Shown: positions 53,745 to 61,187 of the stretch, one piece after another
How the letters are laid out: each line of letters begins with the position of its first letter
Numbering within the stretch: position 1 is the first letter of the stretch
From: Motilibacter peucedani
GTDB taxonomy: Bacteria > Actinomycetota > Actinomycetes > Motilibacterales > Motilibacteraceae
NCBI RefSeq assembly: GCF_003634695.1
Contig: NZ_RBWV01000011.1
Coordinates: 62,001-126,000, forward strand
Length of the DNA stretch: 64,000 nt
Direction of reading: 5' to 3'
The notes under the pieces: generated by a model
What the model saw: the letters and a program-made list of their open reading frames with translations, nothing else
What the model was told of the DNA's origin: nothing
The model's database searches: none
Program-made: the position numbers and the translations under genes

Positions 53745-54867
53745 ACATCCGGTAGCCCTTCGGACCCTCGTCGAGGGACATGACGTGCGTGGCGAGGTGC
53801 TCGGTCTTCACCTCGTCCCGGCTCATGCGCTCGAGGATCTCTGGGATGTAGCGGTGCCCGTGCTGCTGGGCGCCGCGCAGGGTCAGGGCCTTGTTCATGA
53901 CCGCACCGAGCGGGAACTTGTCCACGAGACCGGCGAAGACGCCCAGCGTGAACACCGTCCCTCCCTTGCGACAGGCGCAGATCGCCTCACGGACCGCCGT
54001 CGGCCGGTCGGTCTGCAGCCGCATCTGCTGCTTGACCATGTCGTAGGCGAACTGCGGTCCCGGGCTGTGCGCCTCCATCCCCACGGCCTCGATGCAGACG
54101 TCGGGGCCTCTTCCGCCGGTCAGCTCACGGAGCTCGGCAGGGACGTCGACCTGCTCGTAGTGCAAGGTCTCCGCGCCGATGTGCGCGCGTACCTGCGCCA
54201 GGCGGTTGTCGAACCGGTCGATGACCACGACCCGCTCGGCGCCCTTGAGCACGGCCGCGCGCGCTGCCATCTGCCCGACTCCACCGGCCCCCCACACCGC
54301 GACGACGTCACCTGGCTGGACGCCGGCCTGGTCGGCGCCGGTCCAGCCGGTGGGCGCGGCGTCGGAGGCGAAGAGCGCCCGCTCGTCGGACACGCCGTCG
54401 GGGATGGCGAAGGCGCCCTGGTCCGCGTACGGCACGCGGATGTAGGGAGCGTGGCTGCCCGCCCACCCGCCCAGCGCGTGCGAGTACCCGTAGCACCCGC
54501 CGATCGCCTGGCCCCACAGCGCCTCGGTGATCCCGGGGTTGGGGTTGCCGTTGTCGCACAGGGACCACAGCCCCTGCCGGCAGTACCAGCACTGCCCGCA
54601 GCTGGTGAAGGAGACCACGACCACGCGGTCCCCGACCCGGTGCTTGGTCACGGCTCGGCCGACCTCGGCGACGGTGCCCATGAACTCGTGCCCCAGCACG
54701 TCCCCCGCCCGCATCGCCGGGATGTAGCCGCCCATCAGGTGCAGGTCGGAGCCGCAGGTCGCGGAGAGCCCCACCTGGACGATCATGTCGTGGTCGTTGT
54801 GGATCGTGGGTTCGGGCACGTCCTCGACGCCGATCTCGTTGACCCCCCGCCACGTCACGGCCTTCAC
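53692..54867 (-). CDS. Zinc-dependent alcohol dehydrogenase (paralogue 2)
   Basis: A 391-residue MDR enzyme: KAVTWRGVNEIGVEDVPEPTI, catalytic zinc ATCGSDLHLMGGYIPAM and GHEFMGTV, structural zinc SCGQCWYCRQGLWSLC, NAD site WGAGGVGQMAARAAVLKGAERVVVIDRFDNRL, then the FDH-type insertion MVKQQMRLQTDRPTAVREAI. It is closest in type to paralogue 3 (57.2 kb). GTG 54867 overlaps the stop of the 161-residue gene, so it is translated with it. Substrate is probably an aldehyde or small alcohol. Confidence 0.92.
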   Translation of the reverse strand: MKAVTWRGVNEIGVEDVPEPTIHNDHDMIVQVGLSATCGSDLHLMGGYIPAMRAGDVLGHEFMGTVAEVGRAVTKHRVGDRVVVVSFTSCGQCWYCRQGLWSLCDNGNPNPGITEALWGQAIGGCYGYSHALGGWAGSHAPYIRVPYADQGAFAIPDGVSDERALFASDAAPTGWTGADQAGVQPGDVVAVWGAGGVGQMAARAAVLKGAERVVVIDRFDNRLAQVRAHIGAETLHYEQVDVPAELRELTGGRGPDVCIEAVGMEAHSPGPQFAYDMVKQQMRLQTDRPTAVREAICACRKGGTVFTLGVFAGLVDKFPLGAVMNKALTLRGAQQHGHRYIPEILERMSRDEVKTEHLATHVMSLDEGPKGYRMFKEKEDGCVRAVFRPSA

Positions 54868-55349
54868 CGCACACCCGCCTTCGGGGCCACCCTGGTCCAC
54901 GCCTCGAGCAGCAGGCCTCCGGGGGTGGCAGTCCGCCTGCCGTGCGGCACCGGGTCCACGGCGAGGACCTCACCCACCTCGACGACCTGCTTGGCCTGGC
55001 GCAGCGCACTCCGCACGTCGGCCTGCGGGTCGTGGCCGCTCAAGCGGCTCAGGGCTCCCGACGACCCGCGGTCACGAAGCCGTGCCGCCAGCTCGGTGCC
55101 CTTGCCGCCGGGCGCCGGGCGGACCCGGACCTCGACCCGGTCACCCAGCTCGGCCAACGGTGCCGGCAGGTGCGCCGTGTCGAGCGCGGCCTGCTCGCAG
55201 AAGACGGTCACCGCGAGCCAGCCGGAGGCCGGCTGTCCCGGACCGGCGGCTCTCGCGCCGGACGGGTCGATGGCCGAGCGCACCTGGCGCACGACGGTGC
55301 CGCCGGCGCGGGCTGCGAGTGAGGCCACGCCCCCTACGGCGGACGTCAT
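54864..55349 (-). CDS. Unknown protein (161 residues) paired with dehydrogenase 2; possible SRPBCC relative
   Basis: No family recognised with confidence. It contains a GDRVEVRVRPAPGGKGTELAARL stretch that resembles GEVRFVPAPGARGTEVHVRL of the SRPBCC protein paired with dehydrogenase 3 (56.7 kb), so it may be a diverged relative. The N-terminal 30 residues are Ala/Val-rich (SAVGGVASLAARAGGTVVRQVRSAI). Translationally coupled to dehydrogenase 2 (GTGA overlap), which suggests a partner or helper role, perhaps substrate delivery. Confidence 0.6.
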   Translation of the reverse strand: MTSAVGGVASLAARAGGTVVRQVRSAIDPSGARAAGPGQPASGWLAVTVFCEQAALDTAHLPAPLAELGDRVEVRVRPAPGGKGTELAARLRDRGSSGALSRLSGHDPQADVRSALRQAKQVVEVGEVLAVDPVPHGRRTATPGGLLLEAWTRVAPKAGVR

Positions 55350-55399
55350 GCCGCACCACCCGCGGACGTCACAAGTGCTCCGTCGAGGTCTCGTGCCAT
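55346..55399 (-). CDS. Possible 17-residue leader ORF before the 161-residue gene
   Basis: ATG 55399 has a very good ribosome site (AGGAGCACGAG) and the ORF MARDLDGALVTSAGGAA ends in a TGA overlapping the ATG of the 161-residue gene (ATGA). It may be a translational-coupling leader or the trace of a degraded gene. The product itself shows no motif, so the reality of the peptide is uncertain. Confidence 0.35.
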   Translation of the reverse strand: MARDLDGALVTSAGGAA

Positions 55400-55481
55400 C
55401 TCGTGCTCCTGTCGCCGGCTCGACGACGGCGCCGGGCGCGACGCCGTCCACGTCCATCGGACACCCGTGCCGCGCGCCGGT

Positions 55482-55505
55482 GGTATGGGCAGACCTGCCG
55501 ATACC
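55482..55505. promoter_or_regulatory. 24-bp dyad, copy B (arms GGTATGGGCAG / CTGCCGATACC)
   Basis: The most symmetric copy: 10 of 11 arm positions pair, with the same AC centre as copy A. It lies between the 161-residue/dehydrogenase-2 operon (centre 94 bp from ATG 55399) and the GAF-LuxR regulator (88 bp from GTG 55582), so it could serve both divergent units. Confidence 0.7.
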
Positions 55506-55581
55506 ACGACCGCGCGGTTCCCTTGCAGGAGTGCGCGTGGCACGGTCGCAGTGTCGGTACGCAGCAGCTACGGAGGCCAGC

Positions 55582-56601
55582 GTGAGTGCACAACGTGCAG
55601 ACGTGAGCGCGCTGCGGGTCGAGATGCAGCACGTCGCCGCCGAGCCGGCTCCCGCCGACGTCCGGGCCGCGCAGGTGCTCGACGCACTGCGACGCGTGCT
55701 GCCGTTCGACGCGGGCTGGCTGGCCGTGCGCGACCCCGAGCGGCGGTGCCACACGCCGCTGGCCACGGTCGGCTCCGCAGACCCCCTGCGTCGCTACTTC
55801 CGCACACCGGAGGCCGACACCGAGGTCGAGCAGCTCGGCCTCAACCGCGAGCGCGGGCCGATGCTGACCAGCGACATCCCGGTCCCCCTCCCCGAGCTGA
55901 AGGCATGGGGGGAGCACCTGCTGCCGGCCGGGTTCCGCAGCGGTCTGGCCGTAGGGCTGTTCACCTCCGGCGGCCGGCATGTGGGCTTCCTGAGCCTGTT
56001 GAGCGACGACGAGCAGGGGCTGGACTCGAGGGACCGGCGCATCGTCGCTGTCGTCAGCTCGCTCGTCGCCGACGGGCTCGACCGGGCCGGGGAGATCGCC
56101 GAGACGGCGCGCGTGGTGGAGGCGGCTGCCGCCGGGGTCGTGCTGACCCGCGGGGGCGACGTCCTGCCCCTCCCGGGGCTGAGAGAGGACCGCCTGCTGG
56201 CCCGGGGCTCCCGCGTCCTCGTGGCCGCGGAGCGCGAGCTGGCCGCGGGCGGTCCGCGTACGAGCTTCCTCGCAGCCACCGGAGTCGAGAGCGAGCTCCT
56301 CGTCCGCGTCACCGCGGTCCAGTGCGCGGTCCCGCACCTCGACCACCTCGTCGCTGCGGTGCTCCTCTCCCCGCCCGGCGACCAGCGCGCACTGGGCCCG
56401 CTGGAGCTGCGGGTGCTCGGGCTGGTGGTCGACGGGACGACGTCGGTCCCGGCCATCGCGGCTGAGCTCGGCGTGAGCGCCGACCGGGTCGCCGAGGCGC
56501 TGGACGCGGCCCTGCTCGCCCTGTCGGCGGCCGACCTCCCGGCCGCGGCGGCACGGGCGCTGCGCACGGGGCTGCGGATCCCTCCGATGCTGCGCGACTG
56601 A
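55582..56601 (+). CDS. GAF-domain LuxR-family regulator, intact paralogue
   Basis: A 339-residue protein. N-terminus (about 30-190): GAF-like sensor (LDALRRVLPFDAGWLAVRDPERRCHTPLATVGSADPLRRYF split, then GRHVGFLSLLSDD). C-terminus: LuxR HTH (LGPLELRVLGLVVDGTTSVPAIAAELGVSADRVAEALDAALLAL). The HTH is atypical: the usual T/SxREXEVL start is PLELRVL and the recognition helix is degenerate. It resembles the interrupted paralogue at 58.6 kb in length and order. GTG 55582 has a good GGAGG ribosome site. It probably controls the surrounding dehydrogenase genes. Confidence 0.82.
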   Translation: MSAQRADVSALRVEMQHVAAEPAPADVRAAQVLDALRRVLPFDAGWLAVRDPERRCHTPLATVGSADPLRRYFRTPEADTEVEQLGLNRERGPMLTSDIPVPLPELKAWGEHLLPAGFRSGLAVGLFTSGGRHVGFLSLLSDDEQGLDSRDRRIVAVVSSLVADGLDRAGEIAETARVVEAAAAGVVLTRGGDVLPLPGLREDRLLARGSRVLVAAERELAAGGPRTSFLAATGVESELLVRVTAVQCAVPHLDHLVAAVLLSPPGDQRALGPLELRVLGLVVDGTTSVPAIAAELGVSADRVAEALDAALLALSAADLPAAAARALRTGLRIPPMLRD

Positions 56602-56615
56602 GGTCGGGCACCGCC

Positions 56616-56639
56616 GGGATCGGTCGTTCTGCCGATGGC
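56616..56639. promoter_or_regulatory. 24-bp dyad, copy C (weaker; arms GGGATCGGTCG / CTGCCGATGGC)
   Basis: The right arm CTGCCGAT matches copy B exactly; the left arm is 8 of 11 to copy A. Centre is about 86 bp upstream of the SRPBCC start (56714), the same distance class as the other copies. Confidence 0.5.
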
Positions 56640-56713
56640 GCATGACCTGCGCAGCGCGATGTGCTGCTGTGCGCAGCCCTCACCGGACCCGTCGGAAGGA
56701 GAGCAGGACCGCG

Positions 56714-57253
56714 ATGGAACTGACCTCGGCCACGACCGTCACCAGGACACCGGAGGAGGTGTACGCCTTCTGGCAGCAGCTCGAGCAGCTGCCGTCGTTC
56801 ATGGCGCACCTCGATGACGTGCGCCGGACAGGACCCGGCCGCAGCCACTGGAAGGCCAACGCGCCCTTCGGTCGAGTCGTCGAGTGGGACGCCGAGACCA
56901 TCGACGACGTCCCTGGCCAGCGCATCGCCTGGCGCTCCCTCGAAGGTGCCGACGTCCCCAACTCCGGTGAGGTGCGCTTCGTGCCGGCGCCGGGCGCCCG
57001 GGGCACCGAGGTGCACGTGAGGCTGAGCTACGAGGTGCCGGGCGGCGCGCTCGGCAGGGCCGCGGCGAAGTACTTCGGCGAGGAGCCCTCCCAGCAGCTC
57101 GACGACGACCTGCGCCGCTTCAAGCAGGTGATGGAGACCGGTGAAGTGGTCCGCAGCGACGGGGCGCCCAGGGGCAAGCAGGCCCGCGAGGAGTTCCCTC
57201 AGCACCCCGCCCGCCCGCTCAGCGACGACGAGCGCAAGGAGGTCCTGGCGTGA
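56714..57253 (+). CDS. SRPBCC-family protein (cyclase/dehydrase-like)
   Basis: A 179-residue START-like protein: SATTVTRTPEEVYAFWQQLEQLPSFMAHLDDVRRTG, VVEWDAETIDDVPGQRIAWRSL, GEVRFVPAPGARGTEVHVRLSYE, ending with a helix (DDDLRRFKQVMETGEV) and an acidic/basic tail. The type is frequently next to zinc-dependent alcohol dehydrogenases in actinobacteria. Its stop overlaps the GTG of dehydrogenase 3. The role is unknown; ligand binding or scaffold for the dehydrogenase is inference. ATG preceded by an AGGAGAGCAGG tract. Confidence 0.87.
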   Translation: MELTSATTVTRTPEEVYAFWQQLEQLPSFMAHLDDVRRTGPGRSHWKANAPFGRVVEWDAETIDDVPGQRIAWRSLEGADVPNSGEVRFVPAPGARGTEVHVRLSYEVPGGALGRAAAKYFGEEPSQQLDDDLRRFKQVMETGEVVRSDGAPRGKQAREEFPQHPARPLSDDERKEVLA

Positions 57254-58425
57254 AGGCCAACTGCTGGATGAGCGCGAACGAGGTCGAGGTCCAGGAGGTC
57301 CCGGACCCGACGATCCTGAACAGCCGCGACGCGATCGTCAAGATCACCAGGACGGCGATCTGCGGCTCCGACCTGCACCTGCTCGACGGCTACGTGCCGA
57401 CGATGCAAGAGGGCGACGTCATGGGCCACGAGTTCATGGGCGAGGTGGTCGAGGTCGGGCCCGGGGTCGCCGGCGACAAGCTCCGCGTGGGCGACCGGGT
57501 CGTCGTGCCGTTCCCCATCGGGTGCGGCGCCTGCTACGCCTGCCAGCACGAGCTGTGGTCCTGCTGCGAGAACACCAACCCGAACGCGGGCATCGCCGAG
57601 AAGATGTTCGGCCACCCCGTGGCGGGCATCTACGGCTACTCGCACCTCACCGGTGGCTTCGCCGGCGGCCAGGCGGAGTACGCGCGTGTGGTCTTCGCGG
57701 ACGTCAACCCGCTGAGGATCGAGTCGGACCTCACCGACGAGCAGGTGCTCTTCCTCTCCGACATCCTGCCGACGGGCTACATGGGTGCTGAGATGTGCGA
57801 CATCACCGACGGGGACGTGGTCGCCGTGTGGGGCGCCGGGCCGGTCGGGCAGTTCGCCATGGACAGCGCCCGGTTGCTGGGAGCGGCGAGGGTGATCGTC
57901 ATCGACGACGTGGCGTACCGGTTGGAGATGGCGGCGTCGCAGGGCTACGACACGATCGACTTCTCGGACACCGACGTGCGCTCGGCGCTGCTCGAGCTGA
58001 CCGGCGGCCGCGGGCCCGACAAGTGCATCGACGCGGTCGGCCTCGAGGCCACCCACGGCGCTGCGCACGTGAACCTCTACGACCGGGCCAAGCAGGCCGT
58101 CCGCTCGGAGACGGACCGGCCGCACGCCCTGCGCCAGGCGATCACCTCGTGCCGCAGCGGCGGCATCGTCTCGGTGATCGGCGTCTACGGCGGCTTCGTC
58201 GACAAGTTCCCGGCCGGCTCGTGGATGAACCGGGCCCTGACGCTGAGGACGGGCCAGTGCCACGTGCAGCGGTACATGCGTCCCCTGCTCCAGCGCATCG
58301 AGCGCGGCGAGATCGACCCCACGCGGATCATCACCCACCGCCTGCCGCTGTCCGAGGCGCCGCACGGCTACGACATCTTCAAGAACAAGGAGGAGGGCTG
58401 CGAGAAGGTCGTCCTGACGCCCTGA
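57250..58425 (+). CDS. Zinc-dependent alcohol dehydrogenase (paralogue 3), formaldehyde-dehydrogenase-like
   Basis: A 391-residue MDR enzyme: KANCWMSANEVEVQEVPDPTILNSRDAIV, catalytic zinc AICGSDLHLLDGYVPTM and GHEFMGEV, structural zinc GCGACYACQHELWSCC, NAD site WGAGPVGQFAMDSARLLGAARVIVIDDVAYRL, and the FDH-type insertion YDRAKQAVRSETDRPHALRQAI. It is of the same type as paralogue 2, suggesting duplication of a partner-plus-dehydrogenase unit. Substrate likely an aldehyde. Confidence 0.92.
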   Translation: MKANCWMSANEVEVQEVPDPTILNSRDAIVKITRTAICGSDLHLLDGYVPTMQEGDVMGHEFMGEVVEVGPGVAGDKLRVGDRVVVPFPIGCGACYACQHELWSCCENTNPNAGIAEKMFGHPVAGIYGYSHLTGGFAGGQAEYARVVFADVNPLRIESDLTDEQVLFLSDILPTGYMGAEMCDITDGDVVAVWGAGPVGQFAMDSARLLGAARVIVIDDVAYRLEMAASQGYDTIDFSDTDVRSALLELTGGRGPDKCIDAVGLEATHGAAHVNLYDRAKQAVRSETDRPHALRQAITSCRSGGIVSVIGVYGGFVDKFPAGSWMNRALTLRTGQCHVQRYMRPLLQRIERGEIDPTRIITHRLPLSEAPHGYDIFKNKEEGCEKVVLTP

Positions 58426-58489
58426 TGTCGCGATCCCGGGACGCCGCACCTCTGGTCAGGACCGGTCGGGTTGCGAGACCGCACCGAAG

Positions 58490-58499
58490 GGTATATACC
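58490..58499. promoter_or_regulatory. Perfect 10-bp palindrome GGTATATACC
   Basis: The palindrome consists of the outer parts of the 24-bp dyad (GGTAT and ATACC) joined directly. Its centre is about 91 bp before GTG 58586 of the interrupted LuxR gene, the same distance as the other dyads, so it may be a shortened version or a coincidence. Confidence 0.4.
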
Positions 58500-58585
58500 G
58501 CCCGGTCGAGAACACGGCCCCCGCCGAAGAGCGCTGAGCGTGTCGTCCACGACGCGGCAGCGTCGATCGGACGGGGAGGATCCTC

Positions 58586-59596
58586 GTGAGCCTGGGAAGC
58601 GCAGAGCTGGCCGATCTCGCCGCCTCGACGTGCGCGCCTGGCGACAGGGCGCTCAGCATGCTGGAGAGCCTCCGCCGTCGCGTGCCCTTCGACGCCGCAT
58701 GGCTGGCGCTCGCCGACCCCGGCAGCAGCGTCGGCTACGCCTCGCTGGCCAGCGTGGACCTGCCGCAGGGCACCGAGCGCTACCTCCTGGGTCCCCGGAT
58801 GGCGCACGACATCGAGCAGACGGGGACCAACCGTGCGCGCCCCCCGCTGAGCCCGTCCGACCTGCCCTATCCCGCTGAGACGCTGCCGACCTGGGCCGAG
58901 TGCCTCCACCCGGCGGGCTTCCACGAAGCGCTGGCCGTCGCCCTCTTCGACGGCCAGCGCCATGTTGGGTTCCTCGCGCTGCTGTCGGAAGCCACGCGAC
59001 CACCCGACGCGGCGGTGCGGCGCGAGCTGCAGCAGCTCACCCCCCTGCTGACCCGAGGTGCGGACCCGATGCGACCGCTGGCCGCGGCTGCACGGGTGGT
59101 CGGCGGTGCAGCCGCCGGCATCGCCCTGTGCTGCAGCGGCGCGCAGCTGCCAGTCCCAGGACTTCCGGACGACGCGCTGCTCGTGGACGGCTCACCCGTC
59201 GTGACGATCGCGCGCTCGTGAATGGAGGACGGTCAGGTCTACGCGTCGTTCCTGTGGCCGCTCGGCGGCCGGCACGCTCCTGACGGGCACGTGCGGGTGA
59301 CCGTCCTCGGCAGCGCCGAGCACGAGTCGACGAGCCTGCTGGGGACGGTGGTCCTCTCGCCGGCGAACCACCTGCGCGGACTCACTCCTCGCGAACTGGA
59401 GGTCCTCGGGCTGCTCATCGACGGCCGCTCGAACGCGCAGATCGCCCGCGCGCTCGTCGTCGCCCAGCGCACGGTCGCGGCGCACCTGGAGCACATCCTC
59501 GCCAAGCTGGGGGCGCCGAGCCGGACGCTGGCAGCCGTACGCGCGACCCGTGAGGGTCTGTACGTGCCAGCGTCCCCGCTGCCCCGCCGGGCGTGA
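58586..59596 (+). pseudogene. GAF-LuxR regulator interrupted by an in-frame TGA
   Basis: Read through, the gene is 337 codons including the stop, versus 340 in the paralogue at 55.6 kb, with the same GAF order (ESLRRRVPFDAAWLALADPGSSVGYASL, GQRHVGFLALLSE). It ends in a canonical LuxR HTH (LTPRELEVLGLLIDGRSNAQIARALVVAQRTVAAHLEHILAKLG split). A TGA at 59219-59221 splits it; the next codon is an ATG, TGAATG, with no ribosome site. GTG 58586 has GGGGAGGA. It may be a nonsense mutation, a sequence error, or a split sensor/effector by termination-reinitiation. Confidence 0.72.
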
Positions 59597-59634
59597 GCCC
59601 GGTCGGCACGACACCCGGTCACGAAGGAGACGAC

Positions 59635-60345
59635 ATGCTCAGCAGGCGCAGGCTCAAGGGCAGGCGGATCGCTGCCCTGGCAGCCGACGGCTTCGAGAAG
59701 GTGGAGCTGCTCGTCCCGCTGCGGGCCCTCGAGGCCGCCGGAGCCGAGGTCGACGTCGTGTCCCTGCGGCGCGGACGCATCCGTGGGGTCAACCTGCACA
59801 TGCCCGCGAGCCGGGTCCGCGTGGACGAGGTGCTCGGGCGAGCCGACCCCGAGGACTACGACGGGCTGCTGCTCCCCGGCGGCTTCATCAACCCCGACCT
59901 GTTGAGGCAGTCCGCCCATGCTCGCGAGTTCGTCCGCGGGTTCGCCGTGCGCGACAAGCCCATCGCCACCCTCTGCCACGGTCCGTGGGTGCTGGCGTCC
60001 GCGGGCTTCCTGACGGGGCGGACCCTCACGTCGTGGCCCGGCATCCGTGACGACCTGGTCAACGCCGGCGCCACCTGGCTAGACCAGGAGCTGGTGCGGG
60101 ACGGCAACCTCACGACGAGCAGAGGACCGCAGGACATGGCCGCGTTCGTCCGCGGCATGCTCGACGCCTTCGCGAACGAGCCGGCGACGCCTCCTCCACC
60201 TCGCGAGTCCGACCGGCAGCCCGAGGAGCCCGTGGGGTGGGCCGTTGCGGCGTTGCGCTGGTCCCCCAAGCCGTCGACCGCCGCCGCGGCGGGCATCGGC
60301 GTGGCCGCTGCCGTCCACCGTGCTCTGCGCGGCTCGGCGGGGTAG
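59635..60345 (+). CDS. DJ-1/PfpI-family protein with C-terminal extension
   Basis: A 236-residue protein: RRIAALAADGFEKVELLVPLRALEAAGAEVDVVSL, DGLLLPGGFINPDLLR, and the nucleophile elbow ATLCHGPWVLASAG with the catalytic Cys. It is similar to the DJ-1 at 50.6 kb but has about 50 more residues (PPPPRESDRQPEEPVGWAVAALRW, then AAAAGIGVAAAVHRAL), a proline linker and a hydrophobic helix that may anchor it. The AAGGAG ribosome site marks ATG 59635. Likely stress role against carbonyl damage. Confidence 0.87.
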   Translation: MLSRRRLKGRRIAALAADGFEKVELLVPLRALEAAGAEVDVVSLRRGRIRGVNLHMPASRVRVDEVLGRADPEDYDGLLLPGGFINPDLLRQSAHAREFVRGFAVRDKPIATLCHGPWVLASAGFLTGRTLTSWPGIRDDLVNAGATWLDQELVRDGNLTTSRGPQDMAAFVRGMLDAFANEPATPPPPRESDRQPEEPVGWAVAALRWSPKPSTAAAAGIGVAAAVHRALRGSAG

Positions 60346-60830
60346 TAGGGAACGAGCCTGGGCAAGGGGCGCGTGGCGGAGGTGCTCGACACACGTCAGT
60401 CGACCGTCGGCGAGCCACACGTGCAGCTCGACCGAACGTTGCGCGTACTCGCTCTCCGCCAGCCCGCCCCGCGGCTCGTGGACCTCCGGGTCGGGCATAC
60501 GCCGACGCGGGTCTGGGCACCGCCTGTGCCGCGACCTGACCCTTCGTCCTCCGAGGTCGCTGAGCCGGGCCGCGAGCATGGCGCTCACAGTGGTCAGACG
60601 ACGCACGGTCGCGTGGCACGCGCATGGTCCTACAGCCATCCTGCGCAGTCACCTGCGACCTCCTCGTGGCCCCGCGACATGACGTTGCAGACAGCCAGCG
60701 CCGCGTCCGGAGCGCCAGAGAGAGATTCGAAAGACCTGGGCCCGGTTGTCGATCCGGCGGCAAGGTGTTCGTCGTCGCTGGTGACGGAGCCGGACAGGCC
60801 GGCCCGCGACCCAGTGCAGGAGGCAGTTCC
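60346..60830. other. 485-base intergenic region without a supportable gene
   Basis: Open frames exist on both strands (for example from 60373 rightward and 60639 leftward), but their products are Arg/Ala/Pro-rich, lack domains and show no ribosome site. No repeat or hairpin stands out. The YCII ribosome site GGAGGC is at the right edge. Confidence 0.5.
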
Positions 60831-61187
60831 ATGGCCAAGTACGCGATCCTCATCTACGAAGACCCGGCCTTCTACACGGACGCGTCGCCCGAGGCGTGGA
60901 GCGCGGTGCTCGACGCGCACAATGCGTTCGCCAAGCAGGTCTTCGAGCTCGGCGGGTCCATCGAGGGCGGGGCGGCGCTCGCACCCACGACGACAGCCAC
61001 CACGCTCAAGGGTGGCGGCACTGTGACGGACGGCCCGTTCGTCGAGACCAAGGAGGCCCTCGGCGGCTTCTACATCGTCGAGGCGCGCGACCTCGACCAC
61101 GCCGTCGAGATCGCCACGCAGTGCCCGGCCCCCGGTGGCGGCGTCGAGGTCCGCCCGGTCGTGGACCCGACGACGAACCCGTTCTGA
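60831..61187 (+). CDS. YCII-related (DGPF-domain) protein
   Basis: A 118-residue YCII-domain protein: KYAILIYEDPAFYTDASPEAWSAVLDAHNAFAKQV, VTDGPFVETKEALGGFYIVEARDLDHAVEIA and the terminal GGGVEVRPVVDPTTNPF. The DGPF motif is at the centre. It forms a pair with the ECF42 sigma factor immediately downstream, a fixed combination in actinobacteria where the YCII protein is thought to be part of the signal system. ATG has an AGGAGGC ribosome site. Confidence 0.93.
   Translation: MAKYAILIYEDPAFYTDASPEAWSAVLDAHNAFAKQVFELGGSIEGGAALAPTTTATTLKGGGTVTDGPFVETKEALGGFYIVEARDLDHAVEIATQCPAPGGGVEVRPVVDPTTNPF

Noticed and set aside
40422-59221. Selenocysteine or UGA readthrough as explanation for the in-frame TGA codons at 40422 and 59219
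   Set aside because: Neither position is a known Sec site, no SECIS-like hairpin follows directly, and one site is a conserved Trp; mutation or sequence error is simpler.
60346-60830. ORFs from 60373 (+) and 60639 (-) as new genes
   Set aside because: Low-complexity composition, no ribosome site, no recognisable domain, and mutual overlap.
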